DNA of 64,000 bases, taken from Nonomuraea rhodomycinica (GTDB taxonomy: Bacteria; Actinomycetota; Actinomycetes; Streptosporangiales; Streptosporangiaceae). The translations under genes and the position numbers were made by a program. Shown here one piece after another: positions 54,082 to 62,311 of the stretch (positions within the stretch are counted from its first letter, which is position 1; each line of letters opens with the position of its first letter). Under the pieces are notes generated by a model that was not told where the DNA came from, did not search any database, and saw nothing but the letters and a program-made list of their open reading frames with translations. The DNA is taken from assembly GCF_013363995.1 (NCBI RefSeq), contig NZ_JABWGO010000007.1:248001-312000 (forward strand). Reading direction: 5' to 3'.

Positions 54082-54690
54082 ATGACCGCTCCACCCGAGG
54101 TGGGCGATCCCCTGACCCAGGCAGCCGACGACGCCGACGCCATCGTCGCGTCGGTGCGGGAGCCGGAACGGTTCGCGATCCTCTACGACCGGTACTTCGA
54201 GGAGATCTACCGCTACCTCGCGGTGCGGGTCGGCCCCGAGGCCGCCGACGACATGGCCGCGGAGACGTTCCTGACCGCCTTCCGCAAGCGGCACACCTTC
54301 GACCCGGAGCGCGGAGCCGTACGGCCGTGGGTGTACGGCATCGCGACCAACCTCGTCGCGCTGCACCGCCGGGGGCTGTCGCGCATGCTCGCGGCCTTCC
54401 GCCGCGCGCCGCTCGCCGACGAGGTCGAGGCCGGGCTGGAGGACTGGGTGACCACCCGGGTCGACGCGGCGGGCGCGCGGGGGCCGCTCGCGGCGGCGCT
54501 GGCGGGTCTGTCCCGGGGCGACCGCGACGTGCTGCTGCTCGTCGCGCTGGCCGGCCTGACCTACGAGGAGGTGGCCGAGTCGCTGCGCATCCCGTACGGC
54601 ACGGTCGCCTCCCGGCTCAGCCGGGCGCGCAGGAAGGTGCGGGCCGTCCTCGGCGACGTCAATCCCATGAACGGAGACTCAGATGGATGA
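54082..54690 (+). CDS. ECF RNA polymerase sigma factor
   Basis: A 202-aa ECF sigma. Region 2 spans FAILYDRYFEEIYRYLAVRVG to AAETFLTAFRKRHTFD (about 30-75), and region 4 spans LAGLSRGDRDVLLLVALAGLTYEEVAESL to YGTVASRLSRARRKV. It directs transcription of a small stress-type regulon. AAAGGGA precedes ATG 54082. In its leader GTGACCCGC occurs twice (about 53966 and 54001), a possible autoregulatory site. It overlaps the next gene by 8 bp; that gene is the usual CU044_5270 partner. Confidence 0.92.
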   Translation: MTAPPEVGDPLTQAADDADAIVASVREPERFAILYDRYFEEIYRYLAVRVGPEAADDMAAETFLTAFRKRHTFDPERGAVRPWVYGIATNLVALHRRGLSRMLAAFRRAPLADEVEAGLEDWVTTRVDAAGARGPLAAALAGLSRGDRDVLLLVALAGLTYEEVAESLRIPYGTVASRLSRARRKVRAVLGDVNPMNGDSDG

Positions 54691-55804
54691 CCTGTCCGCC
54701 GTACGGGAGCGGTGTGCCGTGCCGGGGCCCTCGGCGGAGACGAAGGCACGCGGCCGGGCGCGGCTGTGGGCGCTGATCGAGGAGGAACGCGCCGGGTCCG
54801 TCGCCGGGCACCACGCCGCGCACCACACCGGGCACCACGCCGGGCGGCGGCCGATGCGGGCGGCGTTGTGGCCCGCGCTCGGGATGGGCCTGGCCGGCGC
54901 GGCGGCGGCCGTCACGCTGGTGCTCTCCTCGGCCGCTCCGCCGCCCGCCGCGCCGCCGGTTCGGCAGAGCGCCCAGCAGATCCTGCTGGCCGCCGCCACC
55001 TCGGCCGTCCGGCAGCCGGCCGACGGCGACTGGTGGGGCAACAAGCTCGTACGCGGCGTCCGGGTACGCGAGCCGGGTGGCCGCTACATCCTCCAGGTCA
55101 CCGGGTCCGAGGAGACCTGGATCCCCGTGGCGAAGCAGGACTCGTACTGGCTCGTGCGGCGCTACCTGGGCGCCCGGCCGGCCACGCCGCGGGACCAGGA
55201 GGCGTGGCGGGCCGACGGCTCGCCCTCCGCCTGGACGTACGAGAAGACGACGACCGGCGCGGCGGTCCTGGTCGGCGCGGACCCCGACCGGCTGGAGGCG
55301 GCGCCCGGCCCGGCGGAGTCCACCGAGTCGGCGGACATCGACTGGCGGATCATGTTCGCTGGCAAGCCGCTGACCAGGATGGACGACCTCCCGACGGATC
55401 CGGCGCGGCTGCGCGCGCTTCTGGAGCCCAAGCCGGGCGCCACCGCCGCGCTGCTGGGCAACCTCACCAGCCTCATCGCGCACGTCCCGGTCTCGCCGGC
55501 GACCCGGGCCGCCGCCTACGAGCTGATGGCCTCGCTGCCGGGCGTCACCGCGCAAGGCGCGGTCACCGACCAGCTCGGCCGGACCGGCCAGGCGGTCGCC
55601 TACACGGGGCCCGACTTCCTGCGCTCCGACCGCCAGGTGCGGACACGGCTGATCGTGGACTCCGGGACCGGCGCCCCGCTGGCGGTGGAGACGCTCGCCC
55701 CGGACACGGGCGAGATCATCCGGTTCACCGCGGTCGAGTCGAGCGTCTGGACCGACCGGAGACCCGACCTGCCCAACCCCCATCCCCTCGACGACGAGAA
55801 CTGA
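54683..55804 (+). CDS. CU044_5270-family membrane protein (likely anti-sigma partner)
   Basis: A 373-aa protein. A short cytoplasmic part (VRERCAVPGPSAETKARGRARLWALIEEE) and a His-rich stretch (GHHAAHHTGHHAGRR) precede one membrane helix (about 72-92, ALGMGLAGAAAAVTLVL); the outer domain contains YWLVRRYLGARPATPRDQEAWRADGSPSAW and QILLAAATSA, typical of CU044_5270 proteins. It is translationally coupled to the sigma gene, so a role in restraining sigma is likely but unproven. The His-rich patch could bind metal. Confidence 0.85.
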   Translation: MDDLSAVRERCAVPGPSAETKARGRARLWALIEEERAGSVAGHHAAHHTGHHAGRRPMRAALWPALGMGLAGAAAAVTLVLSSAAPPPAAPPVRQSAQQILLAAATSAVRQPADGDWWGNKLVRGVRVREPGGRYILQVTGSEETWIPVAKQDSYWLVRRYLGARPATPRDQEAWRADGSPSAWTYEKTTTGAAVLVGADPDRLEAAPGPAESTESADIDWRIMFAGKPLTRMDDLPTDPARLRALLEPKPGATAALLGNLTSLIAHVPVSPATRAAAYELMASLPGVTAQGAVTDQLGRTGQAVAYTGPDFLRSDRQVRTRLIVDSGTGAPLAVETLAPDTGEIIRFTAVESSVWTDRRPDLPNPHPLDDEN

Positions 55805-55813
55805 GGAACCTAC

Positions 55814-56662
55814 ATGCGCAAGCCCTTCGTGATCACCGTCGCCGCGTTCGCCCTGGCGGCCGCGGCGATCCCTGTCCTCGCCGCCGCGGCGCCTCCGGCC
55901 TCGGCCGTGATCTCGGCGGAGCCGCAGGGCAAGTACTGGCACGTCAAGAGCGTCTACACCGCGACGCATCCCCGCCAGGTGGGGACCAAGGAGAAGTACT
56001 GGGTCGTCAAGGAGCAGGTCTCCGAGCATTGGGCCGATCACGACGGCCGTATGTGGTCGTCCTACAGCGACCGGGCGCGGCCGAAGAGCGCCGCCGACCT
56101 GGCCGCGTGGAAGCGGGACGGCTCGCCACAGAAATGGACGTACCGCACCGAGGGCATGCTGGTGAAGCTCACCGCGAACCCGCACGAGACGCCGGTCAAG
56201 CCGATGAAGGGCAACGACTGGCTGATCGGCGAGCGGAAGCTGTCGTTCCAGGAGATCCAGAGCCTGCCGACCACGCCCGAGGGGCTGAGGAGCTGGCTCG
56301 TCGAGGCGTCCGCCGTGGGCGAGGACCCCGTGCTGCCCGAGAACTTCGACCTCTGGGTGAAGGACGCGTACACGAGCCTCCTCTACCGGCTGCCGGCGCC
56401 CAAGCCGGTCCGCGCCGCCGCGTACCAGGCGCTGTCGGCCCTGCCGGGCGTCAAGTCCGCCAAGCGGGCCGGGAACGTGGCGAAGCTGACGTACGGCTAC
56501 GACACGTCGGGCTACGAGGTGAAGTTCGGGATCGTGGTGGACACCGGGTCCATGGCGGTGGTCGAGACGTCGGTCGACACGACCCGCGACGGCGAGCCGG
56601 TCAAGGCCAAGACGTCCGTCACGACGTACGAGGCCGGCTGGACCGACACGCTGGGGTCCTGA
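55814..56662 (+). CDS. secreted CU044_5270-like protein
   Basis: A 282-aa exported relative of the preceding protein's outer domain. Signal peptide or anchor at about 1-33 (FVITVAAFALAAAAIPVLAA). Shared features include KYWVVKEQVSEHWADHDGRMWSSYSDRARPKSAADLAAWKRDGSPQKW and LPTTPEGLRSWL, then AAAYQALSALPGVKSAKRAG. It lacks the cytoplasmic part, so it cannot contact sigma. AGGA precedes ATG 55814, 9 bp after the previous stop. It may be a diffusible or wall-bound sensor subunit of the same system (inference). Confidence 0.82.
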   Translation: MRKPFVITVAAFALAAAAIPVLAAAAPPASAVISAEPQGKYWHVKSVYTATHPRQVGTKEKYWVVKEQVSEHWADHDGRMWSSYSDRARPKSAADLAAWKRDGSPQKWTYRTEGMLVKLTANPHETPVKPMKGNDWLIGERKLSFQEIQSLPTTPEGLRSWLVEASAVGEDPVLPENFDLWVKDAYTSLLYRLPAPKPVRAAAYQALSALPGVKSAKRAGNVAKLTYGYDTSGYEVKFGIVVDTGSMAVVETSVDTTRDGEPVKAKTSVTTYEAGWTDTLGS

Positions 56663-56732
56663 CCTGAGCTCGTGGCGAGCGCGGACCTCTTCCCCGCGCT
56701 CGCCACCCCCTTCCGGTATCACCCGGAATCTG

Positions 56733-57119
56733 ATGGATCACTACGCTTCCCCCGTGACCACCGAGAGTCCGGCGGCTCCTCCGGGCGCCGCCGCATGGGC
56801 GCGCAGGATCGCCTGGGGAGCGCTCGCGCTGTTCCTGGCCGCCTTCGCGATCTTCGAGAGCCAGAAGTACGGCCTGCCGACCACGCTCGCCATGCTGGTG
56901 TTCCTGGCGCTGCCCGACCTGGCCAGGTTCGCGGGGGTCCGTCCGCCGGGCCCGCTGTACGGGGCCGTCCACAGGGTGTGGATACCGCTCGCGATCCTCG
57001 TGGGCTACACCGTGGGGCAGGTCTCCTGGCCGCCGCTGTTCACGGCGGGGCTCGGGTGGCTCACCCGCATCGCCGTCGAACGCGCCCTGGGTCGCCGCCC
57101 GGCCTCCAGGCCCCGCTGA
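56733..57119 (+). CDS. DUF4260-like small membrane protein
   Basis: A 128-aa protein with three or four hydrophobic segments (AWGALALFLAAFAIF, TTLAMLVFLALPDLA, WIPLAILVGYTVG) and the pattern ESQKYGLPTTLAMLVFLALPDL plus a C-terminal GLGWLTRIAVERALG, seen in small DUF4260-type proteins. Function unknown. The stop codon lies in the first copy of a 26-bp repeat. Confidence 0.65.
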   Translation: MDHYASPVTTESPAAPPGAAAWARRIAWGALALFLAAFAIFESQKYGLPTTLAMLVFLALPDLARFAGVRPPGPLYGAVHRVWIPLAILVGYTVGQVSWPPLFTAGLGWLTRIAVERALGRRPASRPR

Positions 57120-57213
57120 CCCCGCTCGCCCTGGCGCCTCGCTGACCCCGCTCGCCCTCGCGCCCCGCTGACCCTGCTCGCCCTCGGGCCTCGCCGACCA
57201 CGCTCCTCCTCGC
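57110..57213 (+). repeat. 26-bp tandem repeat, four copies, starting at a stop codon
   Basis: Units at 57110-57135, 57136-57161, 57162-57187 and 57188-57213 of the type GCCTCGCTGACCCCGCTCGC plus CCTCGC. The first copy includes the stop TGA (57117-57119); copies 2 and 3 repeat CTGAC, and copy 4 reads CCGAC. It fills the gap between convergent genes. Confidence 0.92.
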
Positions 57214-57215
57214 GC

Positions 57216-58382
57216 CTACGCCTGCGGGACCTCCGGTACGGGCATCCGGTCCAGCAGGTCCGCGAGCAGGGCCGGGTCGATCCCGCCCGTGGCCGTCCGG
57301 GCGCCGTCCAGCACGGAGGCGGCGAGCGGATCCCCTGCCTCGGCGGCACGCCGCAGCCACTTCTCGGCCGTCCCGTCCTCCCGTCCGGCGCGGTGCGCCT
57401 TGGCCAGCCGGAACGCCGCCCCGGCGTGACCCCGCGCCGCCGCCAGCAGGAAGAAGAACATCGCGTAGCTGGGCCGGGGCGGTTCGGCCTCCTGGTAGCC
57501 GACGCCGTGGAGGTAGGCGTGCCCGGCGGCGCGCTCCTCGGGCCTGGGGTGGTTGAACAGTTCGGTGGCCTCGTGCCTGCCCGCGTCCCCGGCCCGGCGC
57601 AGCCAGTCGCGCGCCACGTCCGGGTGGTTCCTCAGCAGCGTGACCACGGCCAGCCGCATGCAGTCCCGGCCGTCGGCGGGGTCGCTCTCGCGCAGCAGGC
57701 GCAGCCCGGTCCTGCCGTAGATCCGCAGCAGTTCCCGCTCCTCCTCGGACACCGGCTCGCAGGGCTCCGCCCCTACGTCGGGCACGGGCTCCGGCCGTCC
57801 GACGCGTACGAGCCGTCCGGGGGCGTCGTGCGGTCCGTGTGGCGCGGGGTGCTCCGCCGGGTCGCCGGGGGCGGTCCTGCGGGACCGCCACGGCAGCACG
57901 CCGGAACCCGGGTCGGCGGGCTCGGCGCCGACCGCCGGCGCGAGCCCGGCGACGGGCCGCGGCGGGTAGTCGGGGGCCGGGTGGGGTGGCGGCGCCAGGA
58001 CGGCGGCGGGCGGTGCGACGGCCAGCGCCGTGGCCCCGCTGAGCGCGGGGACGGGGGTGAGCGCGGTGGCGGCGTCGTGCGCGGCCCGCCAGCACCCGTA
58101 CCACGCCTGGATGTCGCCCATGTCGCCCACGTCCAGGCCGCCCTGCTCGGCGGCCATGGCGCAGGTCGTGACGAACGAGTGGACGAACGTCCACTTCGGC
58201 ACCCGCTTCCGTTTGCCGGTCAGGACGTCGGAGACGGTGCTCTTCCTCAGCTCCATGCATGCCTTGTTGGAGCGTGACAACCGGCACAGCTCGGACAGCG
58301 CCGGGGACCCGGCCAGCGCGTGGAGTTCGTTGAGCCGCATGACGAAGGGGTGCGGGGGCCCGTCGTGAGGTAGTTCAGCCAT
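57216..58382 (-). CDS. XRE-like N-terminus with Sel1-type repeats
   Basis: About 388 aa from ATG 58382. The N-terminal 85 residues (HPFVMRLNELHALAGSPALSELCRLS, then RKSTVSDVLTGKRKRVPKWTFVHSFVTTC) look like the HTH-like domain of actinomycete XRE/TPR regulators. A Pro/Ala-rich linker (about 110-210) leads to short Sel1/TPR-type helical repeats (DWLRRAGDAGRHEA, AMFFFLLAAARGHAGAAFRLAKAH, KWLRRAAEAGDPLAASVL). Probably a DNA- or protein-binding regulator; targets unknown. A longer start (58484) would add unconserved residues. Confidence 0.75.
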   Translation of the reverse strand: MAELPHDGPPHPFVMRLNELHALAGSPALSELCRLSRSNKACMELRKSTVSDVLTGKRKRVPKWTFVHSFVTTCAMAAEQGGLDVGDMGDIQAWYGCWRAAHDAATALTPVPALSGATALAVAPPAAVLAPPPHPAPDYPPRPVAGLAPAVGAEPADPGSGVLPWRSRRTAPGDPAEHPAPHGPHDAPGRLVRVGRPEPVPDVGAEPCEPVSEEERELLRIYGRTGLRLLRESDPADGRDCMRLAVVTLLRNHPDVARDWLRRAGDAGRHEATELFNHPRPEERAAGHAYLHGVGYQEAEPPRPSYAMFFFLLAAARGHAGAAFRLAKAHRAGREDGTAEKWLRRAAEAGDPLAASVLDGARTATGGIDPALLADLLDRMPVPEVPQA

Positions 58383-58791
58383 CGTCCCAGCCGGAAAATG
58401 AGTGATCTTTGATAAACGGCGAATAACTGAAGTCATCCTGGCACCAATAGGCGCACAAGCACGGCGAGATCCGATATTTCCCATCGTCCGGGATCAACCG
58501 GCGACCGCACCGCCTCAGACTTCCCGCGCCGCCGTCCCGCCGCGTGCGCATTCGGCCGCATCCGTCGATAGAAGAACTATTTCGGACGATCCCGGACGAG
58601 TCCGTACGCGTCCGGACGAGCCCGTACGAGTTTGGGGCGGTTTCGACGACACACGTCACTGCATCAACACGCTTATCCGGATATAGCGCTATCTGCTCCG
58701 GAGTTGTCCGGAGGTGTTTGCATCGGTGGCACCCGAGCCAGTCGCCTCGGCAGTGTTGACCGTGTCCCGACCGCCGACGATGGAGAAGCTC
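58383..58791. promoter_or_regulatory. 409-bp intergenic region with 20-bp repeats
   Basis: No convincing gene. It holds the divergent promoters of the Sel1 regulator and the small-gene pair. Two 20-bp copies, CCGGACGAGTCCGTACGCGT (58592-58611) and CCGGACGAGCCCGTACGAGT (58612-58631), with a partial TCGGACGATCC before them, form a candidate operator array. The sequence is less GC-rich than its surroundings. Confidence 0.5.
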
Positions 58792-59055
58792 ATGCCGTGC
58801 GCCGCCGCCGCTCCGCACATCTTCCTGCGCGTCACCGGCGACCGGCGGCCGGGTCGTCCCCCGGGGCCGTGGGCCCACGACGACGACCAGCTCCTCATCC
58901 TCCTGGTGACGACGTGGGCGCTGGCCACGGGCCGCACGCCGCCCGGCCGCCCCGCCGACCGGCTGACCCCCGAGGAGCTGATCGAGTTCTGGGCCGACGA
59001 GCAGACCGCGTCCGGCGACCTGCCGTCTCCGGGGCGACGCCGACCCACCTGTTGA
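58792..59055 (+). CDS. hypothetical protein (87 aa)
   Basis: ATG 58792 is chosen because GGAG lies six bases upstream. The protein has a small helical core (DDDQLLILLVTTWALATG, then LTPEELIEFWADEQTA) and no membrane segment or known motif. The next gene follows after 11 bp with its own SD, so the two form a pair divergent from the Sel1 regulator. Function not recognised. Confidence 0.55.
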   Translation: MPCAAAAPHIFLRVTGDRRPGRPPGPWAHDDDQLLILLVTTWALATGRTPPGRPADRLTPEELIEFWADEQTASGDLPSPGRRRPTC

Positions 59056-59066
59056 AAGGATCTCCG

Positions 59067-59294
59067 ATGGGCATTCTGCACTGTCACCTCCCGGCGCTGC
59101 CCGCGCCCGGCTCGCGGGCCGCCGTGATCGTCGTCGTCGTCATCGTCTCGGGGGCGGCGGTCCTGCTCCTGCGCGCCGGCGTCGGCGTCGAGGGCGCGAT
59201 GGGCCTCCTGGCGGCGATCACGGCGTGCGTCGCGGGTGTCGCCCGCCACCTGCATCCCCGTACGGCGGGAACGGACACCCCGCCCGCCGCCTGA
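59067..59294 (+). CDS. small two-helix membrane protein (75 aa)
   Basis: ATG 59067 with AAAGGA upstream. It encodes two hydrophobic helices (AAVIVVVVIVSGAAVLLL and GAMGLLAAITACVAGVA) joined by a short loop, with polar ends. No family recognised. It is the second gene of a pair opposite the Sel1-repeat regulator. Confidence 0.6.
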   Translation: MGILHCHLPALPAPGSRAAVIVVVVIVSGAAVLLLRAGVGVEGAMGLLAAITACVAGVARHLHPRTAGTDTPPAA

Positions 59295-59390
59295 CCACCC
59301 AGCCCACCCCTGACCGCCCCGCCCCATCCCGCCCCGTTCCGTCGCGCAAGACGGAAATCCGCTGGCCCGGAGGGTGGCGGGGCGGTCATC

Positions 59391-59843
59391 ATGGCCCGCA
59401 TGCCGATCCGCGCCGCGCTCCCCGGCGACCTGCCCGCGCTGCTCGCCATGGCCGTCGACTTCTACGCCGAGGACGGCTTCACCACCTCGCGCGACGACCT
59501 GCGCGCCAACCTCACCCACCTCCTCGCCTCACCGGCCGCCCGCGTCGCGGTGAGCGAGCAGGACGGCCGGGCCGTCGCCTTCGCGATCACCACGACGTCG
59601 TTCGGGCTGGAGTCCGGGCCGCTGGCCGAGCTGGAGGACCTGTACGTCGTCCCGGGCGCGCGCCGGCGCGGCGAGGCGGAGCGGCTCATCGAGGACAGCC
59701 TCCGCTGGGCCGCCGAGAGGGGATGCACGGCGGTCGAGCTCGTCGTCGCGCCCAACGGCCACGACGTGAGCCACCTGTTCGCCTACTACGGCAGGCGCGG
59801 TTTCCGCGACGAGGGCCGCCGCCTGCTCACGCACCCGCTGTAG
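59391..59843 (+). CDS. GNAT-family N-acetyltransferase
   Basis: A 150-aa acetyltransferase: IRAALPGDLPALLAMAVDFY at the N-terminus, central strand AELEDLYVVPGARRRGEAERLI (motif A, acetyl-CoA pyrophosphate loop RRRGEA) and the C-terminal FAYYGRRGFRDEG. The substrate is unknown. ATG 59391 or 59400 could start it. Single-gene unit. Confidence 0.9.
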   Translation: MARMPIRAALPGDLPALLAMAVDFYAEDGFTTSRDDLRANLTHLLASPAARVAVSEQDGRAVAFAITTTSFGLESGPLAELEDLYVVPGARRRGEAERLIEDSLRWAAERGCTAVELVVAPNGHDVSHLFAYYGRRGFRDEGRRLLTHPL

Positions 59844-59936
59844 CGGCGGTCAGAGGCCGGACCGGCGCCGGCCCGCGCTTGATCTCCGTTCACCCGTCCG
59901 GCAGGCTGTCCCGCGGGAGACGGGGGGCTGACGGCG

Positions 59937-60242
59937 ATGGACTTCGCGACGGTGGCGCGGGTGGTCATCGGCGTCTTCACGGTCGTCCACATGGCGGCCG
60001 GCGTCTACATGTCGCTCACCGGGCGGACGCCGCCCCTGCTCAGCCGCCGGCCGGCCGGTCGCGTCCGGCCTCGCGTCTGGGGGCACCTGCTGGCGGCGGT
60101 CTTCGGCGTCATCGCGCTCAGCATGCCGGCCGTGAGCGACTCGGGCGTGGTCATGGCGCTGTCCCTGCTGGGGTTCGCCTGCGTCGTGGCCGCCCCCTAC
60201 CTCTTCATGATCTCGGCGCGGCCGCCGAAGCGGACTCCCTGA
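59937..60242 (+). CDS. small membrane protein (101 aa)
   Basis: Three hydrophobic segments: FATVARVVIGVFTVVHMAAG, LLAAVFGVIALSMP and GVVMALSLLGFACVVAAPYLF. A basic loop (RRPAGRVRPRVWG) lies between. Its last 38 bp overlap the 3' end of the convergent SCO6745-like gene. Function unknown. Confidence 0.7.
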   Translation: MDFATVARVVIGVFTVVHMAAGVYMSLTGRTPPLLSRRPAGRVRPRVWGHLLAAVFGVIALSMPAVSDSGVVMALSLLGFACVVAAPYLFMISARPPKRTP

Positions 60243-61089
60243 CCTGGTCCGCGGACCTCCGGAACGCACCCAGGTCGAGCAGGCCGGCGTCGAGCACCGC
60301 GCGGCCGAAGGGGCGGGCCAGCTCGGCCAGCCGCTCGCACCCCTGCTCGCCCAGGGCGCCGTACGCGGGCAGCGCCAGAGCGTCGGTGCGCTCCTCGATG
60401 TGCCGGCGCAGGGCCGCGCCGTCGGCGCTGAGCGTGTCGTCCGCGTCGAGCAGGCCGCGCCCGCGCAGGCGGTCCACGGCGGCGGCCCACTCCTCCTCCG
60501 GCCACGCGCGGCTGACCCGCAGGACGGCGGAGGGCACCTCGCCGCTCGCCCCGTGCAGCACCAGGGCCTCCAGGCCGCCGACGCCCTCGGTGAGCAGCGC
60601 CGCGATGTGGCCGTCCCCGCGGAACTCGCGCAGCAGCGTCTGGGCGTGCCACAGCTCGCGGATCGGCTCCTCCGGCCACGGCAGGGCGGCGTGGGCGGCG
60701 AACAGCGGACGGCCCTCCAGGTGCTCGCACGCCGCGAGGGCGGCCCGGCGCGCGAGCCCGGCGATCTCCTCCAGCCGGGGGAGCTCGTGGACGCCCGCCC
60801 GGCGAAGCGCCTCGGCGGCGGCGTCGGACCGTGCGGTCAGCATGTCCTCGGGGGTGACGACGTCCCAGGCGGCCGGGAGCGCTCGCCGTACGAGATCGGG
60901 GCAGAAGTTGTAGAACGTCGCGATGACCTGCTCGGCCGAGGCGCGTCCCAGCGCGGCGCCACGGGAGGCGAAGTACCCGGCGCGGCCCTCGAGTCCCAGC
61001 GCGGCGTACCGGCGGGTCGCCTCGGGGACGAAGTAGATCATGCCGTGGAGGGGCTCCAGCCGCCGCCACGCCTGCCGTGCAGCCTTCAT
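60205..61089 (-). CDS. SCO6745-family protein
   Basis: A 294-aa helical protein recognised by LEPLHGMIYFVPEATRRYAALGLEGRAGYFASRGAALG and VIATFYNFCPDLVRRALPAAW, then a C-terminal winged-helix-like part (GRGLLDADDTLSADGAALRRHIEERTDALA). The family is widespread in actinobacteria and uncharacterised; a regulatory or ligand-binding role is possible. A 14-bp TetR-type palindrome lies 21 bp upstream of its ATG (61089), suggesting repression by a TetR protein encoded elsewhere. Confidence 0.8.
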   Translation of the reverse strand: MKAARQAWRRLEPLHGMIYFVPEATRRYAALGLEGRAGYFASRGAALGRASAEQVIATFYNFCPDLVRRALPAAWDVVTPEDMLTARSDAAAEALRRAGVHELPRLEEIAGLARRAALAACEHLEGRPLFAAHAALPWPEEPIRELWHAQTLLREFRGDGHIAALLTEGVGGLEALVLHGASGEVPSAVLRVSRAWPEEEWAAAVDRLRGRGLLDADDTLSADGAALRRHIEERTDALALPAYGALGEQGCERLAELARPFGRAVLDAGLLDLGAFRRSADQVRESASAAAPRS

Positions 61090-61109
61090 GCGCTCTGCCC
61101 TCCGGGTGG

Positions 61110-61123
61110 ACCGACCAGTCGGT
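61110..61123. promoter_or_regulatory. TetR-type operator
   Basis: ACCGACCAGTCGGT is a perfect 14-bp palindrome of the class bound by TetR-family repressors. It lies between the divergent SCO6745-like and MDR genes, nearer the former. No TetR gene is in the window. Confidence 0.6.
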
Positions 61124-61223
61124 ATGTAGAATCTAGTTCGGTATGCGAGCCCGAGTCAATGATCGCTCAGCTAAGCCGACAAACTGGACATAAGGCCATA
61201 AAACGGAACTCTGGAGGCGCGTC

Positions 61224-62252
61224 ATGCCGGTGACCAGCCGTGAGGTCCACCTGATCGCCCGTCCCGTCGGCGAGCCGAAGCCGGCCGACTTCGAGCTGGT
61301 CGAGTCGACGCTGCCCGACCCTGAAGAGGGGCAGATCCTCGTGCGCAACGACTGGCTGTCCGTCGATCCCTACATGCGCGGCCGGATGAACGACGTCAAG
61401 TCCTACGTCCCGCCGTTCCGGCTCGGCGCGCCCATGGACGGCGGCGCGGTCGGCACCGTCATCGCCTCCAACGCCCCGGACGTGCCGGTCGGCGCGACCG
61501 TGCTGCACTCCCGCGGCTGGCGCGACCACGCGCTCCTCGACGCCTCCCACGCGCGGGTCGTGGACACCGCGATCGCCCCGGCGCGGACCTATCTCAGCGC
61601 GCTCGGCATGGTCGGGCTCACCGCCTACGCCGGGCTCAAGGAGGTCGCGCCGGTCAAGGAGGGCGACGTCGTGTTCGTCTCGGGCGCGGCCGGAGCCGTC
61701 GGCATCGTCGCCGGGCGGGTGGCCCGCCACCTCGGCGCGTCCAAGGTCATCGGCTCCGCCGGCGGCCCGGAGAAGACCCGGCGCCTGGTGGAGGAGTTCG
61801 GCTACGACGCCGCGATCGACTACCGCGCCGGAGACCTGGGCGGTCAGCTCGCGGCCGTCGCGCCCGACGGCATCGACGTCTACTTCGACAACGTCGGCGG
61901 CGACCACCTGCAGGCGGCGCTCGACGCGCTGAACACCTTCGGGCGGGTGGCGCTCTGCGGCGCCATCTCCCAGTACAACGCCACCGAGCCCGTTCCCGGC
62001 CCCATCAACCTCTTCCTGGCCGTCGGCAAGCGGCTGACGCTGCGCGGCTTCATCGTCGGCGACCACCAGCACCTGGCCGGCGAGTACGCCCGGCTCGCCG
62101 CCTCCTGGCTCCGCGAGGGGACCCTGCGCAGCCAGGAGACCGTCGTGGACGGCCTCGACAACGCCGTCGACGCCTTCCTCGGCCTCCTGCGCGGTGCGAA
62201 CACCGGCAAGATGCTCATCCGCCTCACCCCCGCGGGGGAGTCCGGCGGGTGA
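61224..62252 (+). CDS. zinc-independent MDR NADP-dependent oxidoreductase
   Basis: A 342-aa medium-chain reductase of the CurA/leukotriene-B4-dehydrogenase group: WLSVDPYMRGRMND near the N-terminus (signature of this group), the cofactor loop VSGAAGAVGIVAGRVARHLG, YFDNVGGDHLQAAL, and RLTLRGFIVGDH. It reduces alpha,beta-unsaturated ketones or quinone-like compounds with NADPH. No zinc ligands are present, as usual here. GGAGG upstream supports ATG 61224. Confidence 0.93.
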   Translation: MPVTSREVHLIARPVGEPKPADFELVESTLPDPEEGQILVRNDWLSVDPYMRGRMNDVKSYVPPFRLGAPMDGGAVGTVIASNAPDVPVGATVLHSRGWRDHALLDASHARVVDTAIAPARTYLSALGMVGLTAYAGLKEVAPVKEGDVVFVSGAAGAVGIVAGRVARHLGASKVIGSAGGPEKTRRLVEEFGYDAAIDYRAGDLGGQLAAVAPDGIDVYFDNVGGDHLQAALDALNTFGRVALCGAISQYNATEPVPGPINLFLAVGKRLTLRGFIVGDHQHLAGEYARLAASWLREGTLRSQETVVDGLDNAVDAFLGLLRGANTGKMLIRLTPAGESGG

Positions 62253-62265
62253 CCGGCCGACCGGG

Positions 62266-62311
62266 CCGGACGGGCGCCTGAACGTCAACCGGACGGGCGC
62301 CTGAACGTCAA
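62266..62311. repeat. 23-bp perfect tandem duplication over a stop codon
   Basis: Two exact 23-bp copies (62266-62288 and 62289-62311) beginning CCGGACGGGCGCCTGAACGT and ending CAA. The second contains the stop (TCA, 62308-62310) of the minus-strand glycosidase; the first repeats it downstream. Confidence 0.95.
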
